Assembly: GCA_900548565.1 (NCBI GenBank)
Contig: URKV01000028.1
Coordinates: 1 to 17,249, forward strand
From: an uncultured Collinsella sp.
GTDB lineage: Bacteria > Actinomycetota > Coriobacteriia > Coriobacteriales > Coriobacteriaceae
Length of the DNA stretch: 17,249 bases
Direction of reading: 5' to 3'
Shown here: positions 1 to 7,522 of the stretch, in pieces
Position numbering within the stretch: the stretch's first letter is position 1
Layout of the letters: each line of letters starts with the position of its first letter
Position numbers and translations under genes: made by a program
The notes under the pieces: model-generated
The model's input: the letters and a program-made list of their open reading frames with translations, nothing else
Database searches by the model: none
What the model was told of the DNA's origin: nothing

Positions 1-13
1 GTATAAGAGACAG
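1..13. other. Nextera/Tn5 mosaic-end adapter remnant
   Basis: The window opens with GTATAAGAGACAG, the inner 13 bases of the 19-base Tn5 mosaic end used in Nextera libraries. It is the reverse complement of the start of the adapter found at the other end of the window. Genomic sequence begins at base 14, in frame with EtfB. This is untrimmed library sequence, not biology. Confidence 0.95.
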
Positions 14-190
14 CGCGTGGTCAGTGCCGCCGACGTGAACGCCGACCCCGCGCGTTGCGGCCTTGCCGGGTCGCCGACGCAGGTCGTGCGCTCGTTTGTG
101 CCCGACCGTGACCAAACGTGCGAGGCCGTTGAGGGGACGGCGTCCGAGCAGGCGGCAAAGCTTGCCAAGATTATCGAGGGGATGGCATAG
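14..190 (+). CDS. etfB: Electron transfer flavoprotein beta subunit, 3' part
   Basis: The last 58 codons of EtfB, open from the first base after the adapter to TAG at 188-190. The translation contains GLAGSPTQVVRSFVP, the conserved C-terminal EtfB segment, followed by the usual alanine/lysine-rich end. The 5' part of the same gene lies at the opposite end of the window (16553-17199). Joining them at the shared CGCGTGGT restores an uninterrupted protein of about 271 residues, close to the usual family length. The stop codon directly abuts the etfA start at 191, so the two subunits are translationally coupled. EtfB holds AMP or the second FAD and docks with EtfA in the cytoplasm. Confidence 0.93.
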   Translation, partial: RVVSAADVNADPARCGLAGSPTQVVRSFVPDRDQTCEAVEGTASEQAAKLAKIIEGMA

Positions 191-1396
191 ATGAGCGGAC
201 TGATTATCGATAGCGAAGCCTGTGTCGGCTGCGGTCGCTGCGTTCGCGCCTGTGCCTCGGGCGGCATCGTAGTGGAAGGCGAACGACCCAGCCGATGCGC
301 CCGCGTAACCGACGGCTGCATCCTATGCGGTGGGTGCGTCGACGCCTGCCCTGTCAACGCTATCTCGATCGAGCGTGACGAGACCGCCGGCGCGGTTGAC
401 CTTGATGCGTATCGAGACATTTGGGTATTCGTGCAGACCGACGAGCACGATACGGTGACTCCCGTTGCCTATGAACTTATGGGCAAGGGCCGCGAGCTTG
501 CCGATGCTCGTGGCTGCCGTCTGGTGGCACTGGCCGGCATGGGCCCCGAGGGTTCTCTCGGTGACCTGGAGCATCTGGTTTGCGCGGGCGCCGACGAAGT
601 CCTGGCCTGTCGCGACGAGCGCCTGCGCCAAAACGATGCGGAGGTCTACACCCGCTTGATTTGCGATTTGGTAGCCGAACGCAAACCCGAGGCCATCCTA
701 TACGGTGCGACCGCTTTTGGCCGCGAACTGGCACCCGGCGTTGCCGTGCGTTTGCAGACGGGCCTTACGGCTGACTGCACCGTACTTTCGATGGATACGG
801 AGACGGGACTGCTGCAACAGACGCGTCCGGCGTTTGGCGGCAACCTGATGGCCACCATTGTCTGCCCCAATCGTCGTCCCCAGATGGCAACGGTGCGCCC
901 CGGTATCTTTAAGGCTCCCGACTTCGACTACGGCCGTTCCGGCACGATCACCCAGGTGATGCTTAAAGAAGACGCCAGGGCTCGTGTCGAGATTTCGATT
1001 CCCGCCGAGGAGTGGGGGCAGCAGGCTTCGATCGCCGATGCCGAGCGCCTGGTCGTGGTGGGTCGCGGCATTGGTTCCAAGAAAAATCTGCCGCTGATGC
1101 GAAGGCTCGCCGAGGCTCTGGGAGCCGAGCTTGGCTGCACGCGACCTGTCGTGGAGGCCGGCTGGTTGGAGTATCGCCATCAGATTGGCCAGACGGGCGT
1201 ATCGGTTTCGCCCAAGCTTCTCGTGAGTATCGGTGTTTCGGGCGCCATCCAGCATCTTGCCGGCATCGGTGGGGCGGAGTGCATTATCGCCATCAACGAG
1301 GACCCGGATGCCCCCATTTTTGGTGCTGCCCAGTACAAGGTTGTTGGGGATGCCGTCGAGGTCGTCGAGGAGCTGCTGGCCCAGCTTGAGCGCTAG
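191..1396 (+). CDS. etfA: Electron transfer flavoprotein alpha subunit with N-terminal 2x[4Fe-4S] ferredoxin domain
   Basis: 401 residues. The N-terminus carries two ferredoxin cluster motifs, with cysteines 11/14/17/21 and 43/46/49/53, then an EtfA N-domain (about 75-260) and the C-terminal FAD domain. In the FAD domain GRGIG (291-295), QIGQTG (331-336), SGAIQH (350-355) and INEDPDAPIF (368-377) are all present. Plain EtfA lacks the ferredoxin domain. The extended form is known from LctC of the Acetobacterium woodii lactate dehydrogenase/Etf complex and from CarE. With the FAD oxidase and bifurcating-type EtfB upstream, I infer a ferredoxin-linked lactate (2-hydroxyacid) dehydrogenase complex. 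ATG at 191 follows the etfB stop directly and has an AGGGG ribosome site about 8 bases upstream. Its TAG shares the CTAG palindrome with the stop of the convergent HD gene. Confidence 0.93.
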   Translation: MSGLIIDSEACVGCGRCVRACASGGIVVEGERPSRCARVTDGCILCGGCVDACPVNAISIERDETAGAVDLDAYRDIWVFVQTDEHDTVTPVAYELMGKGRELADARGCRLVALAGMGPEGSLGDLEHLVCAGADEVLACRDERLRQNDAEVYTRLICDLVAERKPEAILYGATAFGRELAPGVAVRLQTGLTADCTVLSMDTETGLLQQTRPAFGGNLMATIVCPNRRPQMATVRPGIFKAPDFDYGRSGTITQVMLKEDARARVEISIPAEEWGQQASIADAERLVVVGRGIGSKKNLPLMRRLAEALGAELGCTRPVVEAGWLEYRHQIGQTGVSVSPKLLVSIGVSGAIQHLAGIGGAECIIAINEDPDAPIFGAAQYKVVGDAVEVVEELLAQLER

Positions 1397-2205
1397 GCGC
1401 GCGCCAGCCAGTCGCGCATCTCGTCCTTAAGGCGGCTCCAAGTTGCCTGCGTGGCGGGGTCGGTAAAGGGCCGCGTGATGCCAAAAGGCGCGTCGAGCAG
1501 GCGGTAGATATTGCCCTGCTCGCGCGCCAGCGCGCGGCTCGCTGGATAGACGAGCTCAAACATAAAGCAGATGAGCCCCACCAGGTAGTCCGCCGGCTCG
1601 TTGCGCTCGTCGCGCGCGACGCAGCGGTGCTCGTCAAAGGCGGCAAGTGTCGGCGACGAGAAACGGCTGCCGAGAAACGTCTTCTCGTCCACCTTGAGGA
1701 TGGTGTCGACGGTGCTGTCGGCGATGGTACGCATAATGTCGATCTTGTCGCCATCGCGCACGATATCGCAGAAGCTCCGCGTGCGCTCGTCGAGCTGCGC
1801 GGGTAGACGGAAATCGCTGTGATAGGCAATGCTCGCTCGGATGAGCTCATCTTCTGCCGGGTCATCGATAAAGTCGCGGATGCTCGTTACGGCGGGTGCA
1901 TCGGCGGGATTCTCGCCAAAGAGGATCTCGATGCCCAGCACCGCATGGCTCATGCTCTCGGCGTCCTTAAAGGTGTCCCAGCGTCGCAGCTGCTCAAAGC
2001 GGCCCATATCGTGCAGCAGGCCGCAAAGCCATGCCAGGTCAATATCTTCTGACGACCAGCCCTGCTCGCGCGCTACGGCATCGCATGCCTCGGCCACGTG
2101 GTACGTATGCTCGATTTTGAGCGCGATGCGTGGGTTGGTGGCGTCGTAGGCATCGGTGTAGCTTTTGAAGGCCGCGCGCGCCCGGTCTCGATCGATAGCT
2201 GTCAT
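1393..2205 (-). CDS. HD-domain phosphohydrolase
   Basis: 270 residues. Metal-binding residues of the HD superfamily are visible: H33/H36 near the start, the HD pair at 65-66 in GLLHDMGRF, the SMSHA histidine (87), and a late D-K-x-D element (153-156) in RDGDKIDIM. Such proteins are cytoplasmic metal-dependent phosphohydrolases or phosphodiesterases; nothing here fixes the substrate. The ATG at 2205 has an AGGA ribosome site about 8 bases upstream. The gene converges on etfA with a 4-base stop-codon overlap (1393-1396) and no room for a terminator. It diverges from azlC across about 126 bases. Confidence 0.82.
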   Translation of the reverse strand: MTAIDRDRARAAFKSYTDAYDATNPRIALKIEHTYHVAEACDAVAREQGWSSEDIDLAWLCGLLHDMGRFEQLRRWDTFKDAESMSHAVLGIEILFGENPADAPAVTSIRDFIDDPAEDELIRASIAYHSDFRLPAQLDERTRSFCDIVRDGDKIDIMRTIADSTVDTILKVDEKTFLGSRFSSPTLAAFDEHRCVARDERNEPADYLVGLICFMFELVYPASRALAREQGNIYRLLDAPFGITRPFTDPATQATWSRLKDEMRDWLARA

Positions 2206-2331
2206 AATGACTTCCTAAAAAGTTGTGTCTTTCGATCCGGTGGCAATTGTAGGTGAACTCGGTTGCTGTCGGATGATGATTCTGCCGTATCGCTACATGC
2301 GGCTCGGAGACCTTGTCAGGATGAGAAGCGT

Positions 2332-3024
2332 ATGGTGCTCAAAATCGTTAGAACCGTCTGGCCGGTGATGCTTACCTATGTTGCAATAGGCGCGCCGTGC
2401 GGAATGATCATGGGGCAGACGGGAATGGAGCCCTGGATGGTCTTTGCTCTGAGCAGCACGTTTGTGACGGGCAGCGGGCAGTTTATGATCTGCAACCTGT
2501 GGCTGGCGGGTGTACCGGCACCTTCGATTATCGCGAGCGTTGCTGCCATCTCCTCGCGTTTTGCGCTTTACTCGGCATCGATCGCGCCGCATCTGAAGAA
2601 TGCCTCGAAGCGTCAGACGCTGGCTGTTGCCGCGACACTTACCGAGGAGGCATATGGCATCTCGCTTGCCAAGTTGGTTGAAGGGGAGGATTGGGGCCCG
2701 CGCGAGTCCTTTGTGCTCAACGTGATCCTCATCGCAACATGGGGCGTTTCGTGTACGATGGGCGCCATCGTCGGCGCCGTTGTCGATGTTCCCACCGCCA
2801 TTGCAGCCTTTGTCTGCACCTCGCTCTTTATCTGCCTGCTCTTTTCGCAGCGGCTGTCGCGCGGCAACGTTGTCGCGGCGGTTTCGGGCGCGGTGTCCGT
2901 CGCCGTATGCAAGTTCTTGGGCCTCACGAATATTGCCGTGCCGGCAAGCGTCGTGGCCGGCATTGCCATTGCGTTGGCGTGCGATGCTGTATTTGACGGA
3001 AGAGGTGCCCGCGATGCCCGTTAA
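2332..3024 (+). CDS. azlC: AzlC family branched-chain amino acid exporter, large subunit
   Basis: About 230 residues from ATG 2332. It is a strongly hydrophobic multi-helix protein with the AzlC-type N-terminus (IGAPCGMIMGQTG, then STFVTGSGQFM) and a charged cytoplasmic stretch around LTEEAYGIS. AzlC and AzlD together export branched-chain amino acids or their analogues across the membrane. The frame is open further up to a TTG at 2263, but that adds a polar, non-AzlC-like leader, so I prefer 2332; the ribosome site there is weak and the start is not certain. The 3' end overlaps azlD by 11 bases. Confidence 0.87.
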   Translation: MVLKIVRTVWPVMLTYVAIGAPCGMIMGQTGMEPWMVFALSSTFVTGSGQFMICNLWLAGVPAPSIIASVAAISSRFALYSASIAPHLKNASKRQTLAVAATLTEEAYGISLAKLVEGEDWGPRESFVLNVILIATWGVSCTMGAIVGAVVDVPTAIAAFVCTSLFICLLFSQRLSRGNVVAAVSGAVSVAVCKFLGLTNIAVPASVVAGIAIALACDAVFDGRGARDAR

Positions 3025-3337
3025 CGAGTTCTTGGTTCTGTGGCTGTCGTCGTGGGCCGCTATCGCGTTCTTTCGCATCGCGCCGGCGTTCGCCTTACGC
3101 GGGCGGACCCTGTCGCCCCGCATTACCGAGGCCCTGGGCTATATCCCGCCCGCTGCCTTTGCCGCGCTGGTCGCCAACGACTTGGTGAGCCCCGGCGCGT
3201 TCGACGCGGGACTCTGGCCTGCCTTGGTTCCCTGGATTGCGGCCGTCGGCGTCGTGGTCGTGGCGGTCAAGACAAAATCGATGCTGTGGTGCTGCGTCTC
3301 GGGCATCGTACTCTATATTGTCTTGAGCCTTATATAG
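3014..3337 (+). CDS. azlD: AzlD family branched-chain amino acid exporter, small subunit
   Basis: 107 residues with about four membrane helices, the usual size for AzlD, the small partner of AzlC. Recognisable AzlD features are the N-terminal helix, the LSPRITEALGYIPPAAFAALV segment and a short final helix. ATG 3014 lies inside the end of azlC and is preceded by a good ribosome site (GGAAGAGG, about 3-8 bases of spacing), so the pair is translationally coupled. About 150 bases separate it from kdgT, with no strong terminator. Confidence 0.85.
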   Translation: MPVNEFLVLWLSSWAAIAFFRIAPAFALRGRTLSPRITEALGYIPPAAFAALVANDLVSPGAFDAGLWPALVPWIAAVGVVVVAVKTKSMLWCCVSGIVLYIVLSLI

Positions 3338-3460
3338 GGGTGGCGTCGCGGGCGCCGAATCTCGTTCCATCCCAACTTGTCGAATTTTTCACCGAGCTGG
3401 TCTATTTCTTCTGGTACCATGGTCAAACTTTACTGTAGCAAAGCATGACGTGGGCTTTTG

Positions 3461-3476
3461 TTCCGCGTCAGCGGAA
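3461..3476 (+). promoter_or_regulatory. Short perfect hairpin before the kdgT ribosome site
   Basis: TTCCGC-GTCA-GCGGAA is a perfect 6-base-pair stem with a 4-base loop, ending a few bases before the GGGGG ribosome site of kdgT. It could act in the leader RNA or as an operator. This is seen in sequence only; the role is inference and the stem is short. Confidence 0.35.
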
Positions 3477-3487
3477 ATGGGGGTTTC

Positions 3488-4510
3488 ATGGCACAGGAAG
3501 CGACCGCCAACGAGCAAAAGAAATTCAAGGTTCCGCGCATCCCGGGCGACATCATGATCTATCCGATGATCGTCGGTCTTTTGCTCAACACCTTCTGCCC
3601 GCAGGTTTTTGAGATCGGCGGCTTCTTTACGGCTGCCTGCCGCGGTGGCTCCAATACCATCGTCGCCGCGATCCTGCTGTTTGTGGGCGCCGGCATCAGC
3701 TTCAAGTCCACGCCGGGCGCCATCAAGACCGGCATCGTCGTGCTGATTCCCAAGCTGGTCGTCGCAGCGGCTCTCGGCCTAGGTGTGGCATATTTCTTTA
3801 ACGATAACTTCCTGGGTCTGAGCTCCGTGTCTATCATCGGCGGCATTACGTTTTGCAACATGGCGCTCTATACGGGCATCATGGGCGAGTTCGGCGATGA
3901 GTCCGAGCAGGGCGCCGTCGGTATCCTGTTCTTTACGGCCGGCCCCGCCGTCACGATGATCATCCTCGGTGTTTCGGGCCTTGCCAACATCCCTGTCGGT
4001 ACTATCATCGGCTCCATTTTGCCGCTCGTTATCGGCATGGTTCTGGGCAACCTGTTCCCGTTTATCAAGAACCTGCTAGTTCCCGGTGCCAACCCTGCGA
4101 TTGCCGTCATCGGATTTCAGCTTGGCGCGTCCATGAGCCTGTCGAGCTTTATCACTGGTGGCATTTCCGGCATCTTGCTGGGCCTTGTCACGCTGTTTGT
4201 CGTCGGTCCCATCACCTTTGCGTTCGAGCGCCTGTGCGGTGGTAACGGCAAGGCTGCCGTGGCTTGCTCCACCATCGCCGGCACGGCTATGACCACGCCG
4301 GTTGCTCTCGCCGAGGTCGCGCCGCGCTACGCCGAGCTTGCACCCACCGCGTACGCCCAGATCGCCACTGCCGTTATCATCACGGCAATCATAGCTCCGA
4401 TTCTGACCGGCTGGGTCGACAAGAAGTTCTGCCAGGGCAAGGAGGACCTGTCGCCTGCCGGTGTCGAGGCCATCGAGGAGGCCGTCGCGACCGACATCGA
4501 TGGCGAGTAG
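3488..4510 (+). CDS. kdgT: 2-keto-3-deoxygluconate permease (KdgT family)
   Basis: 340 residues, about ten hydrophobic helices. It matches the KdgT family through its start (KVPRIPGDIMIYPMIVGLLLNTFCPQ), the glycine-rich GAGISFK region, and the late STIAGTAMTTPVAL segment. KdgT proteins import 2-keto-3-deoxygluconate, an intermediate of pectin and uronate breakdown, by cation symport. The start chosen is ATG 3488, with a GGGGG ribosome site 4-5 bases upstream; a longer reading from 3458 would include the ribosome site and hairpin in the coding region. No kdgK or kdgA is in the window, so it is a lone transporter here. A long hairpin follows the gene at 4557. Confidence 0.9.
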   Translation: MAQEATANEQKKFKVPRIPGDIMIYPMIVGLLLNTFCPQVFEIGGFFTAACRGGSNTIVAAILLFVGAGISFKSTPGAIKTGIVVLIPKLVVAAALGLGVAYFFNDNFLGLSSVSIIGGITFCNMALYTGIMGEFGDESEQGAVGILFFTAGPAVTMIILGVSGLANIPVGTIIGSILPLVIGMVLGNLFPFIKNLLVPGANPAIAVIGFQLGASMSLSSFITGGISGILLGLVTLFVVGPITFAFERLCGGNGKAAVACSTIAGTAMTTPVALAEVAPRYAELAPTAYAQIATAVIITAIIAPILTGWVDKKFCQGKEDLSPAGVEAIEEAVATDIDGE

Positions 4511-4556
4511 CAATCGCTATCAATCAATGATGCCGGCGTGCAATTCGCGCCGTCCG

Positions 4557-4600
4557 AGCGCCCGAACAGAAACTGTTTTGCAGTGATGTTCGGGCGCTTT
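4557..4600 (+). terminator. Long perfect hairpin after kdgT, probable terminator
   Basis: Arms AGCGCCCGAACA (4557-4568) and TGTTCGGGCGCT (4587-4598) are perfectly complementary over 12 bases. Inside the 18-base loop is a further ACTG/CAGT pair. The T run after the stem is only three bases, so termination strength is uncertain, but placement 46 bases after the kdgT stop fits. Confidence 0.65.
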
Positions 4601-4609
4601 GCTATGATT

Positions 4610-4634
4610 CCCTTTACCCCTGCGGAGTAAAGGG
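4610..4634 (+). promoter_or_regulatory. Second hairpin in the GGDEF gene leader
   Basis: CCCTTTAC (4610-4617) and GTAAAGGG (4627-4634) form a perfect 8-base-pair stem around a 9-base loop. It lies between the kdgT hairpin and the GGDEF gene, with no T run after it, so it is more likely a leader RNA structure or an operator than a terminator. A weaker GCCC/GGGC pair flanks ATTCGAAT just downstream. I could not fit the region to the known c-di-GMP riboswitch patterns I remember. Confidence 0.4.
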
Positions 4635-4699
4635 GTGTTTATTGCCCTGATTCGAATTGGGCGATTCTGACCATTCGGATATTGAAGGGATGGCGTCTA

Positions 4700-5842
4700 G
4701 TGGTTAAGGCACTCAAGATTGAGATATTCCTGCTATGCATGATTGTTCTTATCGGGCTTGCCGCGCGAAGTCGTCGCTCCTTGGTCTCGAGCACCCTGCA
4801 GCTATTGTTTAGCATGCTTGGCTACACCTCCGCCGCGTACATATTATTCGATATGATCTGGACGCTTTCGGATGGTGCGGACGGCACGTTGGGTATTGCT
4901 GCCAACTGGATTTCCAACGCGGTTTCGTTTTCGCTCTTTGCCATCGTGTGTCTCATTTGGTTTATCTATTCCGAGACGATGCAGGGCTCTCGCCTTGTGA
5001 CCTCGCGCTATAGGGTGGTGCTTGTAACGTTGCCTACGGCTCTGGTGGTCGTGCTGGCTTTTACCAGTTACTGGACGCACGCCTTGTTCTATATCGATTC
5101 GCAGGGCGTGTATCGTCGCGGCTTTGCCTATATGATCCAGCCCATTGTCAGCTACTGTTACGTTATACATACGTCCCTGCATGCGTTTGTGCAATCTCGC
5201 AGGGTCGAGAGCCTGCAGACGAAGGCTATCTATCGAACCTTGGCATTTTTCGCCATTCCGGCCCTGGTGGGCGGTACCTTTCAGATCGTATACTCGGTGC
5301 CTGGCCTTTGTGTCGGCATAATGATTAGCAGGTTGCTGCTCTATATCATCTGCCAGGAGCAACTGATCTCGACTGACCCGTTGACTGGACTCAATAACCG
5401 CAACCGTTTTGAGACCTATATGCTGTCGCTCTTTTCAAATGTGGATCAGGCCGAAGATGTATATCTGCTTATGATGGACGCTGACGGCTTTAAGCAGATT
5501 AACGATCGCTATGGACATGTGGAGGGCGACCATGCTCTTCAGGTTGTTGCGACGGCGCTCAAGGATGTCTGCTCGGCGTCTGGTGGCTTTATCGCGCGTT
5601 ATGGTGGCGATGAGTTCGTGGTGCTCCAAAAGGCAGCGGCGGAACAGGATATCATGCATCTGTGCGCGACAATCAACGACGAGCTCGCGCATGCCGAGGT
5701 GCCGTATGCATTGCGGATGTCCATCGGTTGCGCGCGGGTCGGCGATAGTGTTGATACCTGGCAAGACTTACTTCGCGCTGCCGATGCGGAGCTCTATCGC
5801 GTCAAGGCCGAGAAAAAGAAAGCCGGCGTACAAATACGCTAG
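4700..5842 (+). CDS. Membrane-anchored GGDEF diguanylate cyclase
   Basis: 380 residues from GTG 4700. The first 215 residues hold about six to seven hydrophobic helices; the cytoplasmic rest is a full GGDEF domain. It contains the entry motif TDPLTGLNNRNRFE (about 225-238), the metal-binding DADGFKQINDRYGH (about 260-273) and an intact GGDEF (302-306), so c-di-GMP synthesis from two GTP is expected. The RxxD inhibitory site is missing: the positions before ARYGGDEF read SASGGFI. The membrane part probably senses a signal; its ligand is unknown. GTG 4700 has an AAGGGA ribosome site 9 bases upstream; an in-frame TTG at 4682 would swallow that site. It is a single-gene unit facing the convergent EamA gene. 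Confidence 0.9.
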   Translation: MVKALKIEIFLLCMIVLIGLAARSRRSLVSSTLQLLFSMLGYTSAAYILFDMIWTLSDGADGTLGIAANWISNAVSFSLFAIVCLIWFIYSETMQGSRLVTSRYRVVLVTLPTALVVVLAFTSYWTHALFYIDSQGVYRRGFAYMIQPIVSYCYVIHTSLHAFVQSRRVESLQTKAIYRTLAFFAIPALVGGTFQIVYSVPGLCVGIMISRLLLYIICQEQLISTDPLTGLNNRNRFETYMLSLFSNVDQAEDVYLLMMDADGFKQINDRYGHVEGDHALQVVATALKDVCSASGGFIARYGGDEFVVLQKAAAEQDIMHLCATINDELAHAEVPYALRMSIGCARVGDSVDTWQDLLRAADAELYRVKAEKKKAGVQIR

Positions 5843-5845
5843 AAA

Positions 5846-5881
5846 AGGGGCATACGACCGCATTGATGGTCGTGCGCCCCT
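5846..5881 (-). terminator. Hairpin between convergent GGDEF and EamA genes
   Basis: Arms AGGGGCATACGACC (5846-5859) and GGTCGTGCGCCCCT (5868-5881) pair with two imperfect positions around an 8-base loop. Read on the minus strand the stem is followed by TTTT, so it best serves the EamA gene; its place just after the GGDEF stop lets it act for that gene too, although the plus-strand T run is poor. Confidence 0.7.
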
Positions 5882-5951
5882 ATTGCGTTGGCGGGATTAG
5901 TAGCGGCTGTCGAAGATACGCCTCGTCTTTTTCTTGGAACGAGGCAGTTCG

Positions 5952-6887
5952 CTAGGCCTTTTTGGGCTTGTTTACGATGATGATGCCGCCGCAAACCAAC
6001 AGCAGGGCAACGATGACGGTAATGGGGCTCGTGCCAGCGCCCTCGCCGAGCAGCAGCGCGCTCAGCAGCACACCAAAGACGGGGTTCATAAACCCAAAGA
6101 CCGAGACGCGGCTGACGGGGTTGACGGCAAGCAGGCGCGACCACAGCGAGTAGGCGACCGCGGAGATAAGCGCCATGTAGATGATGAGCGCGATGGCGGG
6201 GGCAATCGCCGTGGGGGAGAGCGCGCCACCCATCAAAAAGCCGATGGCGGTGAGGACCAGGCCGCCGACTAAGAACTGCCACCCGGCAAGCAAGACGCCG
6301 TCGTGCTCACGCGAGAAGATACCGATCAGGCAGGTCGAAAGGGCACCCGCGACGGTGGAGGCTAGGATAAAACCCTCGCCGTCGAGCGTAAAGCCAAAGG
6401 TGCCGTCCGCGCCCGAAAGGTTGACGAGCGCGACGCCGGCAAAGCCCAGTACGCAGCCGAGCACTTTGGCCGCATTGAGCTTCTCGGTGTGAAATGCCAG
6501 GGCGGCAAAGAGGATTGCGAGGAAGTTGGCGCTGGCCTCGATGATGGAGCTCGACATGGCGCTGGCGCGCGAGAGGCCCAGGTAGAAAAAGAAGTACTGC
6601 CCGATAGTCTGGAAGAGCGACAAGATGCAGATGGGCTTGATATCGCGCGCTTGCGGAACGAGCGGTCGGCGCTGGGCCACGCTCATGCCAACAATGACCA
6701 GCATGCCGGCAAGGGTGAAGCGTAGGCCCGCGAAGAGCAGCTGCGAGGCGCTGTCGTGCGCGGGAATACCAAAGAGGCCGTAGCCGATCTTGATGCAGGG
6801 GAAGGCGGAGCCCCAGAGCGCGCAGCAAACGAGACAGCCCAGGATGAGTCCGGGCAGGGTGGCGAGATACGGCTTGCGGCTTTCCAT
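5952..6887 (-). CDS. EamA/DMT superfamily transporter
   Basis: 311 residues with about ten hydrophobic helices arranged as two EamA repeats (about 15-155 and 170-305). Typical marks are the N-terminal LWGSAFPCIK segment, the SRASAMSSSIIEASANFLAIL stretch near the end of repeat one, and NPVSRVSVFGFMNPVFGVLLSALLLGE in repeat two. It is a drug/metabolite-type exporter of the inner membrane; substrate cannot be read from sequence. The ATG at 6887 has a strong GGAGAAGG ribosome site. The gene follows purL on the same strand, separated by a clear terminator. Confidence 0.88.
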   Translation of the reverse strand: MESRKPYLATLPGLILGCLVCCALWGSAFPCIKIGYGLFGIPAHDSASQLLFAGLRFTLAGMLVIVGMSVAQRRPLVPQARDIKPICILSLFQTIGQYFFFYLGLSRASAMSSSIIEASANFLAILFAALAFHTEKLNAAKVLGCVLGFAGVALVNLSGADGTFGFTLDGEGFILASTVAGALSTCLIGIFSREHDGVLLAGWQFLVGGLVLTAIGFLMGGALSPTAIAPAIALIIYMALISAVAYSLWSRLLAVNPVSRVSVFGFMNPVFGVLLSALLLGEGAGTSPITVIVALLLVCGGIIIVNKPKKA

Positions 6888-6914
6888 GATGTCCTTCTCC
6901 TATACGCGCAAAGC

Positions 6915-6951
6915 AAAAAAGAACCCGCCACCGGGGGTGCCGGTGGCGGGT
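6915..6951 (-). terminator. Rho-independent terminator of purL
   Basis: On the minus strand, arms ACCCGCCACC and GGTGGCGGGT (6942-6951 and 6923-6932 on the plus strand) form a perfect 10-base-pair GC-rich stem with a 9-base loop, followed closely by TTTTTT (6915-6920). It lies about 37 bases after the purL stop. Confidence 0.9.
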
Positions 6952-6988
6952 GTTGTTACCCGAGGGGATTGTACCCGATGGAAACGTA

Positions 6989-7522
6989 TTAAGCGAAGTA
7001 GGCTACGCCGCTCTCAAAGATCGGCATGAATTTGTCGCCGGGGACATGCTCGGGCACGTTGCGGTACAGGTTGTCGCCGCGACGCTCGGCATGGCCCATC
7101 TTGCCCAGGACACGGCCGTCGGGGCTCGTGATGCCCTCGATGGCGAGTGCGGAGCCGTTGGGGTTGACGGAAAGGTCCATGCTGGGCTTGCCGTTCTCGC
7201 CCACGTACTGCGTGGCGACCTGGCCGTTGGCGATCAGCTGGGCGAGCACTTCGTCATTGGCGACAAAGCGGCCCTCGCCGTGGCTGATGGCGACGGTATA
7301 GGGGTCGTCCAGGCTGCACTGCGACAGCCACGGGGACAAGTTGGACGAGATGCGGGTGCGCACCAGACGGCTCTGGTGGCGACCGATGGTGTTGAACGTC
7401 AACGTGGGCGCATCGGGCGTGGCGTCGACGATGTCGCCGTAGGGCACCAGGCCGAGCTTGATCAGGGCCTGGAAGCCGTTGCAGATGCCCAGCATCAGGC
7501 CGTCCCGCTTTTGCAGCAGCTC
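6989..7522 (-). pseudogene. purL: PurL (FGAM synthase) C-terminal fragment, joined to a foreign 5' end
   Basis: The last about 174 residues of phosphoribosylformylglycinamidine synthase, which makes FGAM in purine biosynthesis. The glutaminase half is unmistakable: LMLGICNGFQALIKLG with the nucleophile cysteine, NTIGRHQSRLVRTR, SNLSPWL, ISHGEGRF, NPNGS, GITSPDGRVLGKMGHAER with the catalytic His and Glu, and the SGVAYF end. In the joined 577-residue reading these are C414, H544 and E546, with Cys-to-His spacing like that of known PurL. Everything upstream (about 1,000 residues in normal PurL, including the start of the glutaminase domain) is absent and replaced in frame by a BrxD-type ATPase. 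I read this as a chimeric join; the chromosomal gene is presumably intact. Confidence 0.88.
7511..7522. other. Chimeric junction between ATPase and purL sequence
   Basis: On the minus strand GAGCTGCTGCAA codes ELLQ. ATPase-like sequence (REVIRDFIELLDILCQNPDANVAELL) runs up to it, and PurL-like sequence (LLQKRDGLMLGICNG) runs on from it. Family PurL proteins commonly have a similar ELL-x-RDG step just before the GICNG nucleophile, so a few bases of shared sequence here could have mediated the join. The exact breakpoint within this stretch is inferred from protein families. Confidence 0.72.

Noticed and set aside
3413..3420. TGGTACCA palindrome as a KdgR-type operator
   Set aside because: It is too short and has no match to a regulator site that I can support.
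4600..4699. c-di-GMP riboswitch before the diguanylate cyclase gene
   Set aside because: Hairpins are present but none of the conserved GEMM-type sequence that I know could be found.
4686..4710. tRNA D-arm-like sequence (GTCTAGTGGTTAAGG)
   Set aside because: No acceptor, anticodon or T arm can be folded around it; it overlaps the ribosome site and start of the GGDEF gene.
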